Notes: generated by a model from the sequence alone, not told the origin. Shown: positions 23,068-31,913, counted from the first letter of the stretch. The stretch is 36,028 nt of DNA from DATAMF01 sp964472565 (GCA_964472565.1 CAYYNB010000049.1:1-36028); one strand, 5' to 3'. Numbers and translations: made by a program.

Positions 23068-25219
23068 AATTCCCTCGCATACTCAACGCGATTCGTCCGC
23101 GTTCGGCATCCACACTTAATACACGCACGTCGATCACATCCCCCACACTGACCACTTCATAGGGATCGCGCACGCGAAAGTCTGCCATTTCCGAAATATG
23201 CACCAACCCGTCCTGTTTCACCCCAATATCCACAAACGCGCCAAAATCAACCACATTGCGCACCGTGCCCTTGAGCGTCATCCCCGGCATCAAATCTTCC
23301 ATCTTCAACACATCAGACCGCAGCAGCGGCGCATCTAGTTCGCTGCGAGGATCGCGTCCTGGGCGGGTCAAGTCGTCCAGAATATCGTGCAGTGTCGGCA
23401 CACCCACATTCAATTGTGCCGCCAGCGCGGGCACATCCATCGTCCGCCGTAGATCGCGCACCTGTTTCGCTAGGTTCGGATCGTTGAGCGACAACTTCAC
23501 CGCTTTGAGCAGCCGCTCCACTACCGGATACGATTCCGGGTGAACGCCCGTGTTGTCTAGCAGATTCTCACCGTCAGGAATGCGCAGGAATCCGGCGGCC
23601 TGTTCAAACGTTTTGTCGCCCATCCCCTTGACCTGCCGCACCTCGAATCGATCTCGGAACGCGCCGCTTTGATCACGTTTTTCAACAATGCGCTCGGCCA
23701 GTTTTGGCCCCAGCCCGGCCACATATTGCAGCAGCGCGGGCGATGCGGTGTTGACATTAACACCCACGCCGTTGACCACCGATTCGACTACTTCTGTCAG
23801 CTTGGAGTCGAGTTCTTTTTGATCGACGTCATGCTGGTACAGTCCCACGCCGATGCTGCGCGGTTCGATCTTCACCAGTTCCGCCAGCGGATCCAGCGCC
23901 CGCCGCGCAATCGACACCGCCCCGCGCATCGACACATCCAGATCAGGCAGTTCCGCCCGCGCCAGCGGCGACGCCGAATACACCGACGCCCCCGCCTCAT
24001 TCACCATCAGATACTGTGTCGGAACATCCTGCCGGATCAGCGTAGCGACCAGTTCTTCCGTTTCCCGTGACGCGGTGCCATTGCCAATGGCAATCAAATC
24101 CGCGTGATGTGTCCGCACCAGATATTCCAGTGTTTGCAGCGCGTTACGCCGTTCATTTTGCGGCGCATGGGGGTAGATTGTGACCGTATCCAGCACCTTA
24201 CCCGTCTCGTCCACCACCGCGACTTTGCACCCCGTGCGGAAGCCCGGATCGATCCCCAGCACCACGCGCCCTTTGAGCGGCGGTTGCAGCAGCAATCCGC
24301 GCAGATTCGTAGCAAACACCCCAATCGCATGCTGATCAGCCTGTTCAGTCAGCAAGCGCCGTACTTCCCGTTCAATGGCGGGTGCGATCAGCCGTTTATA
24401 GGCATCCGCCACCGCCAATTGAAGCTGTTCTGCCAGTGGTGATTTGCGGTTAGCCGGGAAGATACGCATCAAATGCGCCACAATATCCTCGTCTGGTGCC
24501 TCGATGCGCACCCGCAGCGCTTCTTCACTCTCGCCCCGGTTCAAAGCCAGCGTTTGATAAGGCCGGATTCCTTTGACGCTGCCGGAAAATTGATAGTACG
24601 TCTGGAATACTTTTTTCGGGTCTTTATCCGCGTTCACCAGCGCTGCGCCAATTGTCCCCCGCTGCAAGGTTTCGCGCCGTGCCACATCCCGGCTCCGCGC
24701 GTCATCCGCCACCCATTCCGCCACAATATCACGTGCGCCCTGCCATGCGGCATTCGCGTCGGGAACATCTTTGCTCAGATACGCCGCCGCGAGGCTGTCC
24801 AGTGTTTCGCGGGTAACGGTCTGTTTTGCAATCAACTCCGCCAGCGGTTGCAGCCCATGTTCCGCGGCAATCGTTGCCCGCGTCCGGCGTTTCGGCTTGT
24901 ACGGCAGATACAGGTCTTCCACCGCCTGAAGGGTTTCCGCATCCAGAATCGCCGTTTCCAGTTCAGGCGTCAGTTTTCCCTGTTCCTGAATACTGGCAAC
25001 CACCGCATCCTGCCGTTCTCCTAACTTGCGCAAATACGTGAGGCGATCCAGCAAATTCCGAAGTTGTTCTTCGTCCAGGCTCCCGGTAAGTTCTTTACGA
25101 TACCGTGCCACAAACGGCACCGTATTGCCGCCGTCCAACAGCGACACCGTATTCTGCACCTGTTCGCGGCGCAAGGACATTTCGGATGCTAACTTGCCAA
25201 CAAGATCGCGTGCGTACAA
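23060..25219 (-). CDS. tex: Tex/YhgF RNA-binding transcription accessory protein
   Basis: Tex is a cytosolic nucleic-acid-binding protein that works with transcription complexes. This 719-residue copy shows the N-terminal Tex domain (VPFVARYRKELTGSLDEEQLR), a YqgF/RNase H-like domain near 320-430 (VVLGIDPGFRTGCKVAVVD), helix-hairpin-helix segments (LLQYVAGLGPKLAERIV and FRDRFEVRQVKGMGDKTFEQ), and a C-terminal S1 domain (MTLKGTVRNVVDFGAFVDIG ending in RIALSMRGNYD). Translation starts at TTG 25219, with GGAG about 8 bases before it. It is divergent from pyrF and leads the methyltransferase-MaoC-FabG transcript. Confidence 0.97.
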   Translation of the reverse strand: MYARDLVGKLASEMSLRREQVQNTVSLLDGGNTVPFVARYRKELTGSLDEEQLRNLLDRLTYLRKLGERQDAVVASIQEQGKLTPELETAILDAETLQAVEDLYLPYKPKRRTRATIAAEHGLQPLAELIAKQTVTRETLDSLAAAYLSKDVPDANAAWQGARDIVAEWVADDARSRDVARRETLQRGTIGAALVNADKDPKKVFQTYYQFSGSVKGIRPYQTLALNRGESEEALRVRIEAPDEDIVAHLMRIFPANRKSPLAEQLQLAVADAYKRLIAPAIEREVRRLLTEQADQHAIGVFATNLRGLLLQPPLKGRVVLGIDPGFRTGCKVAVVDETGKVLDTVTIYPHAPQNERRNALQTLEYLVRTHHADLIAIGNGTASRETEELVATLIRQDVPTQYLMVNEAGASVYSASPLARAELPDLDVSMRGAVSIARRALDPLAELVKIEPRSIGVGLYQHDVDQKELDSKLTEVVESVVNGVGVNVNTASPALLQYVAGLGPKLAERIVEKRDQSGAFRDRFEVRQVKGMGDKTFEQAAGFLRIPDGENLLDNTGVHPESYPVVERLLKAVKLSLNDPNLAKQVRDLRRTMDVPALAAQLNVGVPTLHDILDDLTRPGRDPRSELDAPLLRSDVLKMEDLMPGMTLKGTVRNVVDFGAFVDIGVKQDGLVHISEMADFRVRDPYEVVSVGDVIDVRVLSVDAERGRIALSMRGNYD

Positions 25220-25251
25220 AGTAACACTCCTGAATTGATTTCTGGGTGAGG

Positions 25252-25279
25252 TTGCAGCGCCATTGTACCACGTTATACT
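25252..25279 (+). promoter_or_regulatory. Sigma-70-like promoter for pyrF
   Basis: TTGCAG at 25252-25257 and TATACT at 25274-25279 are 16 bases apart, about 45 bases before the chosen ATG at 25325. Confidence 0.5.
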
Positions 25280-25324
25280 GTTAGATATTTACGTTAAAAT
25301 TTCTTGAGGATGAAGGATTGGGCG

Positions 25325-26167
25325 ATGACGTTTATTGAAAAGTTAGTGTCCTTGCAGCAATCACGGCAATCCTGGCTGTGTCTGGGGTTGGACCCTGACG
25401 CCGAGTTAATGCCCGCCGGGATTGATGTTTTAACGTTTAATCGGCGTCTTATCGATGCGACCGCTGATTTGGTGAGTTCCTATAAGCTCAATCTTGCGTT
25501 TTACATGGCTTTTGGGCTGGAGGGATGGAACGCCCTGGAGAAGACTCTCGCCCACATCCCAACCGAAATTCCGGTGCTTCTGGATGCTAAATTTGGTGAC
25601 ACGGGCCATACCGCCAAACAATATGCCAAAGCTGCTTATGATGCCCTCAAGGTTGATGCCGTCACAGCCAGCCCTTATATTGGCTTGGATGGCATTCTGC
25701 CGCTTTTAGACTATCCTGGCAAAATGGTTTTTGTATTGGTTCGCTCAACGAATACGGTCGGGAATGATTTTCAACTGTGGCCCCGTCCCGATTCGCCGTT
25801 GTTCCGTTATGTGACAGGTGAAGTCAATACGCTGGGCCGCAAATATCCCGATCAGATTGGCTTGGGCGTCGCCGCCACCCACTCCGATCTGGCGCGCGTC
25901 CGTTCGTGGGCACCTGCGCTTCCCTTTTTGATCCCTGGTATTGGCGTGCAGGGCGGTAGCCTGGAAGATGCCGTGACCTACGGCGGCACGCGAACAGTGG
26001 GGCCGCTGGTGAACATCACCCGCGCCATCATTTACGCCGGTCAGGGGCAAGACTTCGATCAGGCGGCGCGCGGTTCTGCCGAAGCGTGGCTCAAACAAAT
26101 TCGCGATCTGCGGCAGGCGGCTCGTTCGCGCGCGCATCGTACCGGCGAAATGCCTACCGTCCCTTAG
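25325..26167 (+). CDS. pyrF: Orotidine 5'-phosphate decarboxylase (type 2)
   Basis: PyrF makes UMP from OMP, the last step of pyrimidine synthesis. The 280-residue length fits the longer type 2 branch. The active-site motif D-x-K-x-x-D appears in LLDAKFGDTGHTAKQYA near residue 90, carrying the catalytic lysine and paired aspartates; DAVTASPYIGLDG and the phosphate-gripping FLIPGIGVQGG follow. Three starts are possible (TTG 25304, ATG 25310, ATG 25325); the last is chosen because AAGGA lies 7-8 bases before it. hisI begins 23 bases after the stop, so pyrF, hisI and hisE probably form one transcript. Confidence 0.95.
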   Translation: MTFIEKLVSLQQSRQSWLCLGLDPDAELMPAGIDVLTFNRRLIDATADLVSSYKLNLAFYMAFGLEGWNALEKTLAHIPTEIPVLLDAKFGDTGHTAKQYAKAAYDALKVDAVTASPYIGLDGILPLLDYPGKMVFVLVRSTNTVGNDFQLWPRPDSPLFRYVTGEVNTLGRKYPDQIGLGVAATHSDLARVRSWAPALPFLIPGIGVQGGSLEDAVTYGGTRTVGPLVNITRAIIYAGQGQDFDQAARGSAEAWLKQIRDLRQAARSRAHRTGEMPTVP

Positions 26168-26190
26168 CTACACCGACATTCAGAGGATTT

Positions 26191-26508
26191 ATGGAGCCAA
26201 TAGTAAAGTGGAATGCCGAGGGCCTGATCCCGGCAGTCGTTCAGGATGAGGGTACAGGCGTCGTGTTGATGGTCGCCTGGATGAATGCCGATGCCCTGCG
26301 GCTGACACAGGAAACAGGTCAGACTCATTTTTGGAGCCGCAGCCGGAACGAACTCTGGCACAAGGGGGCCACCAGCGGCAACACTCAGCAGGTGGTCAGC
26401 CTATGGATCGATTGTGATGGTGATACGCTGCTGGTCAAGGTTCGCCCGGCGGGTCCGGCCTGTCATACGGGGCATGTAAGCTGTTTTTTCCGCACATTGG
26501 AGGAGTGA
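26191..26508 (+). CDS. hisI: Phosphoribosyl-AMP cyclohydrolase
   Basis: HisI opens the purine ring of phosphoribosyl-AMP, the third step of histidine synthesis. The 105-residue protein has LMVAWMNADALRLTQETG, then THFWSRSRNELWHKGATSGN, and the metal site DCDGDTLLVKV followed by CHTGHVSCF, which provide the zinc cysteines and the aspartates for Mg2+. AGAGGA lies just ahead of ATG 26191; the frame continues further upstream inside pyrF but is a shadow there. hisE follows after one base, so the HisI and HisE activities, often fused as HisIE, are separate polypeptides here. Confidence 0.96.
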   Translation: MEPIVKWNAEGLIPAVVQDEGTGVVLMVAWMNADALRLTQETGQTHFWSRSRNELWHKGATSGNTQQVVSLWIDCDGDTLLVKVRPAGPACHTGHVSCFFRTLEE

Positions 26509-26509
26509 T

Positions 26510-26782
26510 ATGTTAACGCATCTGTTTGGGGTGATTGAGGATCGTAAGGCAAACCCGAAGCCCGGTTCATATACGAACCAACTGCTGGATGCGGGCGAGG
26601 ATGAAATCGTCAAGAAGATCGGTGAAGAAGCGGTTGAGGTCATCCTTGCAGCCAAAGGCCAGGGGGATGAGCGCGTGATTTCTGAATTGGCCGATCTCGC
26701 CTACCACTGCCTTGTACTGCTGTCCTATCGCGGCCTCTCCCCCGAAGATGTGACCGCCGAACTGGAGCGGCGTCACAAATAA
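26510..26782 (+). CDS. hisE: Phosphoribosyl-ATP pyrophosphatase
   Basis: HisE removes pyrophosphate from phosphoribosyl-ATP, the second step of histidine synthesis. The 90-residue all-alpha protein has the family's SYTNQLLDAGEDEIVKKIGEE and AVEVILAAKGQGDERVISEL segments, with the E-x-x-E and E-x-x-D metal ligands of MazG-like folds, and ends ADLAYHCLVLLSYRGLSPED. AGGAG at 26501-26505 overlaps the hisI stop. No downstream gene follows on this strand before the minus-strand glgB. Confidence 0.95.
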   Translation: MLTHLFGVIEDRKANPKPGSYTNQLLDAGEDEIVKKIGEEAVEVILAAKGQGDERVISELADLAYHCLVLLSYRGLSPEDVTAELERRHK

Positions 26783-26841
26783 GGTAGCGTGTGCGTCCCC
26801 TCTCGCTGCTAGAAGTCACTCCCACGATGTTTTTGTAGATA

Positions 26842-26892
26842 CCGTCTCCTCCTCTTCCAACTGGGTTGGAGACGGGGATCGAGGGGGTGAGG
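26842..26892. repeat. Interspersed hairpin repeat, copy 1
   Basis: Bases 26857-26892 match 34360-34395 at 31 of 36 positions in the same orientation. CCGTCTCC (26842-26849) also pairs with GGAGACGG (26868-26875), giving a hairpin. It lies in the 121-base gap between hisE and the convergent glgB end, where it may also help end transcripts. Confidence 0.75.
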
Positions 26893-26903
26893 AAGGCCCC
26901 TAC

Positions 26904-29090
26904 TTAACTTTTCCCGGATTTAACGAGTTGCAGCACCACCATCCCCAATGGCGGTATCGTCAGACTCAAACTCTGTGGATAAGTGTGCCAGGGCAGCGAG
27001 TCGCTTTGTTTGCCGCCGTAGTTGCCGATATTGCCCCCGCCATATATCCCGGCATCACTGTTTAACACTTCCTCATAAAACCCGGCGTCGGGCACACCGA
27101 TCCGGTAGTTATGCCGGGGGACCGGCGTAAAATTGCAGGCCACCACCAAAAAATCATTCGGATCAGTCGCAAATCGCAGGTATGTAAACACGCTCTGCTC
27201 GGCATCGTTAGACTCGATCCACCGGAACCCCCGGTAATCGTAGTCTTGTTCATAAAGCGCGGGTTGAGCTTGATAGAACTGGTTAAGGTTGCGCACCCAG
27301 GCTTGCATGCTGGCATGGGTCGGCCATTTGAGCAAATCCCAATCCAGTCCGCGTTCCTCGCTCCACTCACGCCACTGCCCAATTTCCTGCCCCATAAAGT
27401 TCAGCTTTTTGCCCGGATGTGTGAATTGGTAGCCGAACAACAGCCGCAGTGATGCAAATTTTTGCCACCAGTCTCCGGCCATTTTCGTCAGCAGCGATCC
27501 CTTCAGGTGGACCACTTCATCATGCGACAGCGACAGCACAAAATTCTCACTGAAGGCATAAACCAGTGAAAAAGTGAGTTTATGGTGATGGTAGCGCCGG
27601 AATACCGGGTCCTGCGCCATATATTCCAGCGTATCGTGCATCCATCCCATGTTCCATTTGAAGGTGAAGCCGAGTCCGCCCAGATAAGTGGGCCGCGATA
27701 CCATCGGCCACGCGGTAGATTCTTCGGCAATCGTCATTGCGCCGGGACATTCTGCATGGATGGTGGCATTCGCTTCTTGCAGAAACTTAATCGCCTGCAA
27801 ATTCTCGTTGCTGCCATATTCATTCGCGATCCACTGCCCATCTTTGCGCCCAAAATCGAGGTACAGCATCGATGATACAGCATCCACCCGCAGCCCATCG
27901 ATATGGTACTGTTTAAGCCAGAATAGGGCATTCGAGATCAAAAAGTTGCGAACTTCGTTGCGTCCGTAATTAAAAATATAAGTGCCCCAATCGGGATGTT
28001 CGCCCTGACGCAGATCGGCATGTTCGTAAAGATGCGTGCCGTCAAAGTAGCTGAGGGCATACCCGTCTTTAGGGAAGTGCGCGGGCACCCAGTCCAGAAT
28101 CACCCCAATGCCGTTCTGGTGACAGCGATCAATGAAGTACATAAAATCGGTGGGCGGACCAAACCGGCTGGTCGGCGCATAATATCCTGTTACTTGGTAC
28201 CCCCACGAGGCGTCAAGCGGATGTTCAGCTACCGGCATTAATTCGAGGTGCGTATAGTTCATTTCTTTAGCATAGGCGACCAGTTGATCCGCCATCTCGC
28301 GGTATGAGAACCATTTCCCGTTTTCCCCGCACCGCCATGATCCCAGGTGGACCTCATAGATCGACATGGGCGAAGTGAGCATATTCCGTTGGGCGCGGTC
28401 TTCCATCCAATCCTGATCTTGCCACGAGTACTGTTCCAGGTTGACCACAACCGATGCGGTTCGGGGTCGCATTTCGGAATAAAAGCCGTAGGGATCGGCT
28501 TTTTCGGTTCGATACCCGCCGAATCGCGAGCGAATTTCGTATTTGTAGGTAGCCCCTTCATCCAGGCCGGGGATAAACAATTCCCACACCCCGGTCAGCC
28601 CATGCAGGCTCATCGGATGTATCCGCACATCCCAGTTATTAAAATTCCCCACCACGCTGACCTTATACGCGTTTGGTGCCCAGACTGAAAAATTGACCCC
28701 GCGCACCCCATCAACTTCACGCCGATGGGCGCCAAATTTTTCATAGCTGTACAGCAGCCGCCCCTCGTTGAACAAATAGAGATCATAGTCCGTGAACCAG
28801 GGGCCAAACGCATAAGGATCGGCAAATGTTTCCTCCTGTCCCTCGAATGTCGTCGCTTCGAAATGATACTTGAGCTGCTCCCCCGGCAGGGTGATCTCAA
28901 AAAAACCGCCGTCATGCAGCCGTGTCATGGGATAACACGTCCCATCCACGCAGACGCTAAGCGTTTTGGCCGAAGGGCGAAAAGCGCGTATCGAGGTTGT
29001 ACCATCGCCTACCGCGTGCGATCCTAACAAGTCGAATGGAGAACCGTGATCGCCGTTAAGCAGCGAGTCAATTGCGCCCGGATGAATCAT
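26904..29090 (-). CDS. glgB: 1,4-alpha-glucan branching enzyme
   Basis: GlgB cuts alpha-1,4 chains and rejoins them by alpha-1,6 bonds in glycogen. At 728 residues it equals the E. coli enzyme in length and has two N-terminal carbohydrate-binding (CBM48-type) domains, the first around 10-100 and the second near 120-210 (VNFSVWAPNAYKVSVVGNFN). A GH13 barrel follows. The catalytic nucleophile is the Asp in GLRVDAVSSML near 400, the acid is the Glu in TIAEESTAWP near 454, and the third acidic residue is in LSHDEVVH near 524. The ATG at 29090 has GGAT upstream. It follows a flavin reductase gene by 36 bases; no other glycogen gene is in the window. Confidence 0.97.
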   Translation of the reverse strand: MIHPGAIDSLLNGDHGSPFDLLGSHAVGDGTTSIRAFRPSAKTLSVCVDGTCYPMTRLHDGGFFEITLPGEQLKYHFEATTFEGQEETFADPYAFGPWFTDYDLYLFNEGRLLYSYEKFGAHRREVDGVRGVNFSVWAPNAYKVSVVGNFNNWDVRIHPMSLHGLTGVWELFIPGLDEGATYKYEIRSRFGGYRTEKADPYGFYSEMRPRTASVVVNLEQYSWQDQDWMEDRAQRNMLTSPMSIYEVHLGSWRCGENGKWFSYREMADQLVAYAKEMNYTHLELMPVAEHPLDASWGYQVTGYYAPTSRFGPPTDFMYFIDRCHQNGIGVILDWVPAHFPKDGYALSYFDGTHLYEHADLRQGEHPDWGTYIFNYGRNEVRNFLISNALFWLKQYHIDGLRVDAVSSMLYLDFGRKDGQWIANEYGSNENLQAIKFLQEANATIHAECPGAMTIAEESTAWPMVSRPTYLGGLGFTFKWNMGWMHDTLEYMAQDPVFRRYHHHKLTFSLVYAFSENFVLSLSHDEVVHLKGSLLTKMAGDWWQKFASLRLLFGYQFTHPGKKLNFMGQEIGQWREWSEERGLDWDLLKWPTHASMQAWVRNLNQFYQAQPALYEQDYDYRGFRWIESNDAEQSVFTYLRFATDPNDFLVVACNFTPVPRHNYRIGVPDAGFYEEVLNSDAGIYGGGNIGNYGGKQSDSLPWHTYPQSLSLTIPPLGMVVLQLVKSGKS

Positions 29091-29126
29091 CGGTACATCC
29101 TTTATTTTTAGATAGAATGAGGTTAG

Positions 29127-29645
29127 CTAGATTCTATCCGTTTGTGCCGTTTTGCGCAGCCGGTGGTATTTTCCCCCATAAAACAGCAGCGGATCAGACG
29201 TATCCTCAGCACGATACAGCGCCGTGACTTCGCCCAACACAATCCAGTGATCCCCGCCTTCAATCACCTGGGTGCGTCGGCAGGCCGCCGCCGCCATACA
29301 GCCGTTCAACAGAGGGGCGCTTCCCTCCCACGCAAGAAATTCGAAGGCTGGCAGGATCGGTTCTTTCCACTTCCCCGCGAAAAATACCGACAGGTCTTCC
29401 TGATGTGCATCCAAAAAGTTGAGCGAGAATCCCGGTGTTGCCAGGATATAGGGGGCTATATGAGCGTTCTTGGCAACGCAAACCAGGATCAACATCGGAT
29501 CGAGTGAAACCGAGGTGATCGCGTTGGCGGTCATTCCAATTGTTTGCCCGTCGTCCGCAACCGTCGCCAACACCGCTACGCCCGTTGCAAACAGGCCCAT
29601 CGTCTTGCGAAACGCCAGAGTATCCAGCGCCAAATCGACCTTCAT
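29127..29645 (-). CDS. Flavin reductase-like, FMN-binding split-barrel protein
   Basis: A 172-residue protein of the flavin_reduct family. Residues 10-40 hold AFRKTMGLFATGVAVLATV, the F-x-x-G-V-x-V-x-T signature, followed by GMTANAITSVSLDPMLILVCVAKNAHIA, with the conserved T-x-N-S/A-x-x-S-x-S-x-x-P segment that binds FMN, and the closing H-x-x-x-x-G part in GGDHWIVLGEV. It would reduce FMN with NAD(P)H, usually for a two-component monooxygenase; no such oxygenase is nearby. GAGGAAT precedes the ATG. It lies between the diacylglycerol kinase and glgB genes on the same strand, an unrelated pairing functionally. Confidence 0.9.
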   Translation of the reverse strand: MKVDLALDTLAFRKTMGLFATGVAVLATVADDGQTIGMTANAITSVSLDPMLILVCVAKNAHIAPYILATPGFSLNFLDAHQEDLSVFFAGKWKEPILPAFEFLAWEGSAPLLNGCMAAAACRRTQVIEGGDHWIVLGEVTALYRAEDTSDPLLFYGGKYHRLRKTAQTDRI

Positions 29646-29710
29646 CGAGTCTATTCCTCAGACTGCCCGTTTTTTATGCAGTCACCCAAAGCAAAGTTAG
29701 GCCATCACCA

Positions 29711-30667
29711 TCATACGCCGCTCGGAACAAGCACCTGAACCGCCCCTGGCACAACCGTCGCCCGGATTTCTTCCAGCTTTAGAATTTCACCATCCCGTGT
29801 GGCCGCTTGCGGAGGATCAGCTTCAATCACAACCTCCTTAGCCTGCCAGTGTTTCAATGAGTCCGAATTCGAAAGATCGCCGGAGAAAACCGCATCTGTG
29901 GCCGCATTCAGCAGTGTGCTCAGGTTCGTATCCTTAATCACCAGCACATCCAACAGACCATCGCTCATATCGATGGCGTGCGACAGCTTGACCTTGCCCA
30001 GTCCAATACTACCAAAATTTGTCACCATGCAGTTGATTCCGTCGATCTCCGCCGTTTGCCCATCCATCGTAATCCGGTAATGCGCCAGTGGTGGGTTACG
30101 CAGCCGCTTGAGCGTGGAGACAATATACGCCATCATACCGGAACTGCTTTTGGCCTCGCGGTCGGTCGCTTCGATCATTTCGCCCTCGAACCCCAGCCCC
30201 AGATGAAAAAACATATGATCGCCTACCAGCCCCATATCCACCGGGCGCAGCGTAGGATTGGATACGCCGATCAGTGCTGCCGCCTCTTTGAGATCGCGCG
30301 GAATCCCAAGCTCAACCGACAGCACATTTGCGGTTCCACCGGGCAAAATCGCCAGTGGAATCGGACTGCCACGCAGACCGCTTGCGGCTTCCAAAACAGT
30401 GCCATCGCCCCCATACACCGCCACAACATCCACTCTCTCTGCAACGGCTTGTTGGGCATACCGTTCCGTGTCGTGGGGGCGTTTTGTGACAAAAATTTGC
30501 CAATCAATAGGCAGATCGCGGAAAACAGTATTGAGAGGTGCAAGAATTGGCTCGTCGCCCCCCGCTGCTGGATTGATGATCACATGAACGCGCTTAAGAG
30601 CGCTGCGATCCCAATCCACCAGAGTTTTGAGTCGGCTCACAAAACCGGGCTTATTCGGTTCTGCCAT
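29711..30667 (-). CDS. Diacylglycerol kinase-family lipid kinase (DagK/YegS type)
   Basis: This 318-residue cytosolic enzyme would phosphorylate diacylglycerol or a related lipid with ATP. The nucleotide-binding motif GGDGTV is in VVAVYGGDGTVLEA near residue 87, preceded by IINPAAGG and followed by ILPGGTANVLSVELGIP, all standard for the family. The C-terminal part has GLGFEGEMIE and the acidic AIDMSDGLLDVLVI, corresponding to the metal-binding D-G-x-x-D/N segment. GGGAGGTG lies five bases before ATG 30667; a GTG two codons upstream is less likely. It is divergent, across 42 bases, from an App1-type phosphatidate phosphatase, the opposite reaction. A flavin reductase and glgB lie downstream on the same strand. 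Confidence 0.92.
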   Translation of the reverse strand: MAEPNKPGFVSRLKTLVDWDRSALKRVHVIINPAAGGDEPILAPLNTVFRDLPIDWQIFVTKRPHDTERYAQQAVAERVDVVAVYGGDGTVLEAASGLRGSPIPLAILPGGTANVLSVELGIPRDLKEAAALIGVSNPTLRPVDMGLVGDHMFFHLGLGFEGEMIEATDREAKSSSGMMAYIVSTLKRLRNPPLAHYRITMDGQTAEIDGINCMVTNFGSIGLGKVKLSHAIDMSDGLLDVLVIKDTNLSTLLNAATDAVFSGDLSNSDSLKHWQAKEVVIEADPPQAATRDGEILKLEEIRATVVPGAVQVLVPSGV

Positions 30668-30709
30668 ACACACCTCCCGCTACTTTAAATCATAAAAGAG
30701 GTTAGCAGA

Positions 30710-31864
30710 ATGTCGGGTTGGAAAACAGCGATTGCGGAAATCGCGGCCAATATTGAAGAACACTACGATTCCCTGAAATACCGCCTGCGCGATAAGCTGG
30801 GGTTTGGCCCCATAACCATTTTGCCCTATCTGGGGCATGGCACCCGCCATAAGCTCTATCTCAAGGGCCGCGTCGTTTCCAGTCATGATGTGTTGAGCGC
30901 CCACGACAACGACAGCCTGTGGGACAACCTGTTGAATATGTACCGCCGCTTCGACAGCCACGAAATTCCGCATACCCGCATCCGGGCAAAGTTTGGCGAC
31001 AAAACGCTCCAGTTATTAACGGACGAAGAGGGCTACTTTGAAGCCCAGATTCAACTGGATGAAGTTCTGCTCTCCGACCAGATTTGGTACGACATCCACC
31101 TTGAACTGCCCGATTTTGCCGGGCAGGATGGCGCAACGGCGCTCGGACGTGTTTTGGTTCCTCCGCCCGATGCCCAGTTTGGCGTGATCAGTGATCTGGA
31201 TGATACCGTCATTCAAACCGATGTCCTGCATTGGGTCAAAATGGCCCGCAACACGTTTCTCTACAATTCCAAAACTCGTTTGCCATTTGCCGGTGTAGCT
31301 GAATTTTACACCGCTTTACAGCAGGGGACTCGCAGCACCCACAACCCGATCTACTACGTCTCGAACAGTCCCTGGAATCTCTATGATCTCCTGGTGGACT
31401 TTTTCGAAGTGCGGGGCATTCCACTGGGTGCATTCTTTCTGCTCGATCTGGGACTAACTGAAGATTATCTGGTTCGCCCGGACCCCCAAGCGCACAAGCT
31501 GAAGCGTATCAAAGAAATCATGCTGACCCATCCCAATTTGCCCTTTATACTCATCGGAGATAGCGGTGAGCACGATCCCGAAATTTATTTTCGCGCCGTT
31601 CAGCAATTCCCCGGACGTATTCCCGCCATATATATTCGGGATGTATCGGGCGATCAGCGCGATCAGGCGATGCAGACTCTTATCCAACAAGCCCAGACCG
31701 CCGGGACCGAAATGTTACTCGTGCCCGATACCGCCGCCGCTGCCCTTCATGCCGTTGAGCATGGTTATATTACGCTCGACAGCCTGCCCGCCATCCGTGA
31801 GGCGCGCGAAGAGGACAAAAAAGACCCGGCCCCCGTTGAAAAATTGATCGATCAAATGGGCTAA
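30710..31864 (+). CDS. App1/LNS2-type phosphatidate phosphatase (HAD superfamily)
   Basis: A 384-residue soluble protein with an N-terminal beta-rich part (about 1-155) and a HAD-type phosphatase domain. The catalytic D-x-D-x-T is ISDLDDTVIQTDV near residues 160-170; YYVSNSPWNLYDLL (S/T motif) and FILIGDSGEHDPEIY (acidic motif) complete the site. This matches App1/DUF2183 proteins, which remove phosphate from phosphatidate in yeast. GAGGTTAGCAG precedes the ATG. Diacylglycerol made here is the substrate of the kinase encoded divergently 42 bases away. No signal peptide is seen. The family is known mainly from fungi and bacteria with little direct study, so the bacterial substrate is inferred. 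Confidence 0.88.
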   Translation: MSGWKTAIAEIAANIEEHYDSLKYRLRDKLGFGPITILPYLGHGTRHKLYLKGRVVSSHDVLSAHDNDSLWDNLLNMYRRFDSHEIPHTRIRAKFGDKTLQLLTDEEGYFEAQIQLDEVLLSDQIWYDIHLELPDFAGQDGATALGRVLVPPPDAQFGVISDLDDTVIQTDVLHWVKMARNTFLYNSKTRLPFAGVAEFYTALQQGTRSTHNPIYYVSNSPWNLYDLLVDFFEVRGIPLGAFFLLDLGLTEDYLVRPDPQAHKLKRIKEIMLTHPNLPFILIGDSGEHDPEIYFRAVQQFPGRIPAIYIRDVSGDQRDQAMQTLIQQAQTAGTEMLLVPDTAAAALHAVEHGYITLDSLPAIREAREEDKKDPAPVEKLIDQMG

Positions 31865-31867
31865 CAG

Positions 31868-31913
31868 GCCAGCCAGGTGGCTCAGAAGAAGTTCCCACCA
31901 TTGGCCTGGCCCT
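31868..31913 (+). terminator. Possible imperfect hairpin after the phosphatase gene
   Basis: GGCCAGCCAGGTGG and CCACCATTGGCCTGGCC pair imperfectly with bulges, just after the stop at 31864. There is no T-run, so a terminator role is only possible. Confidence 0.3.
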
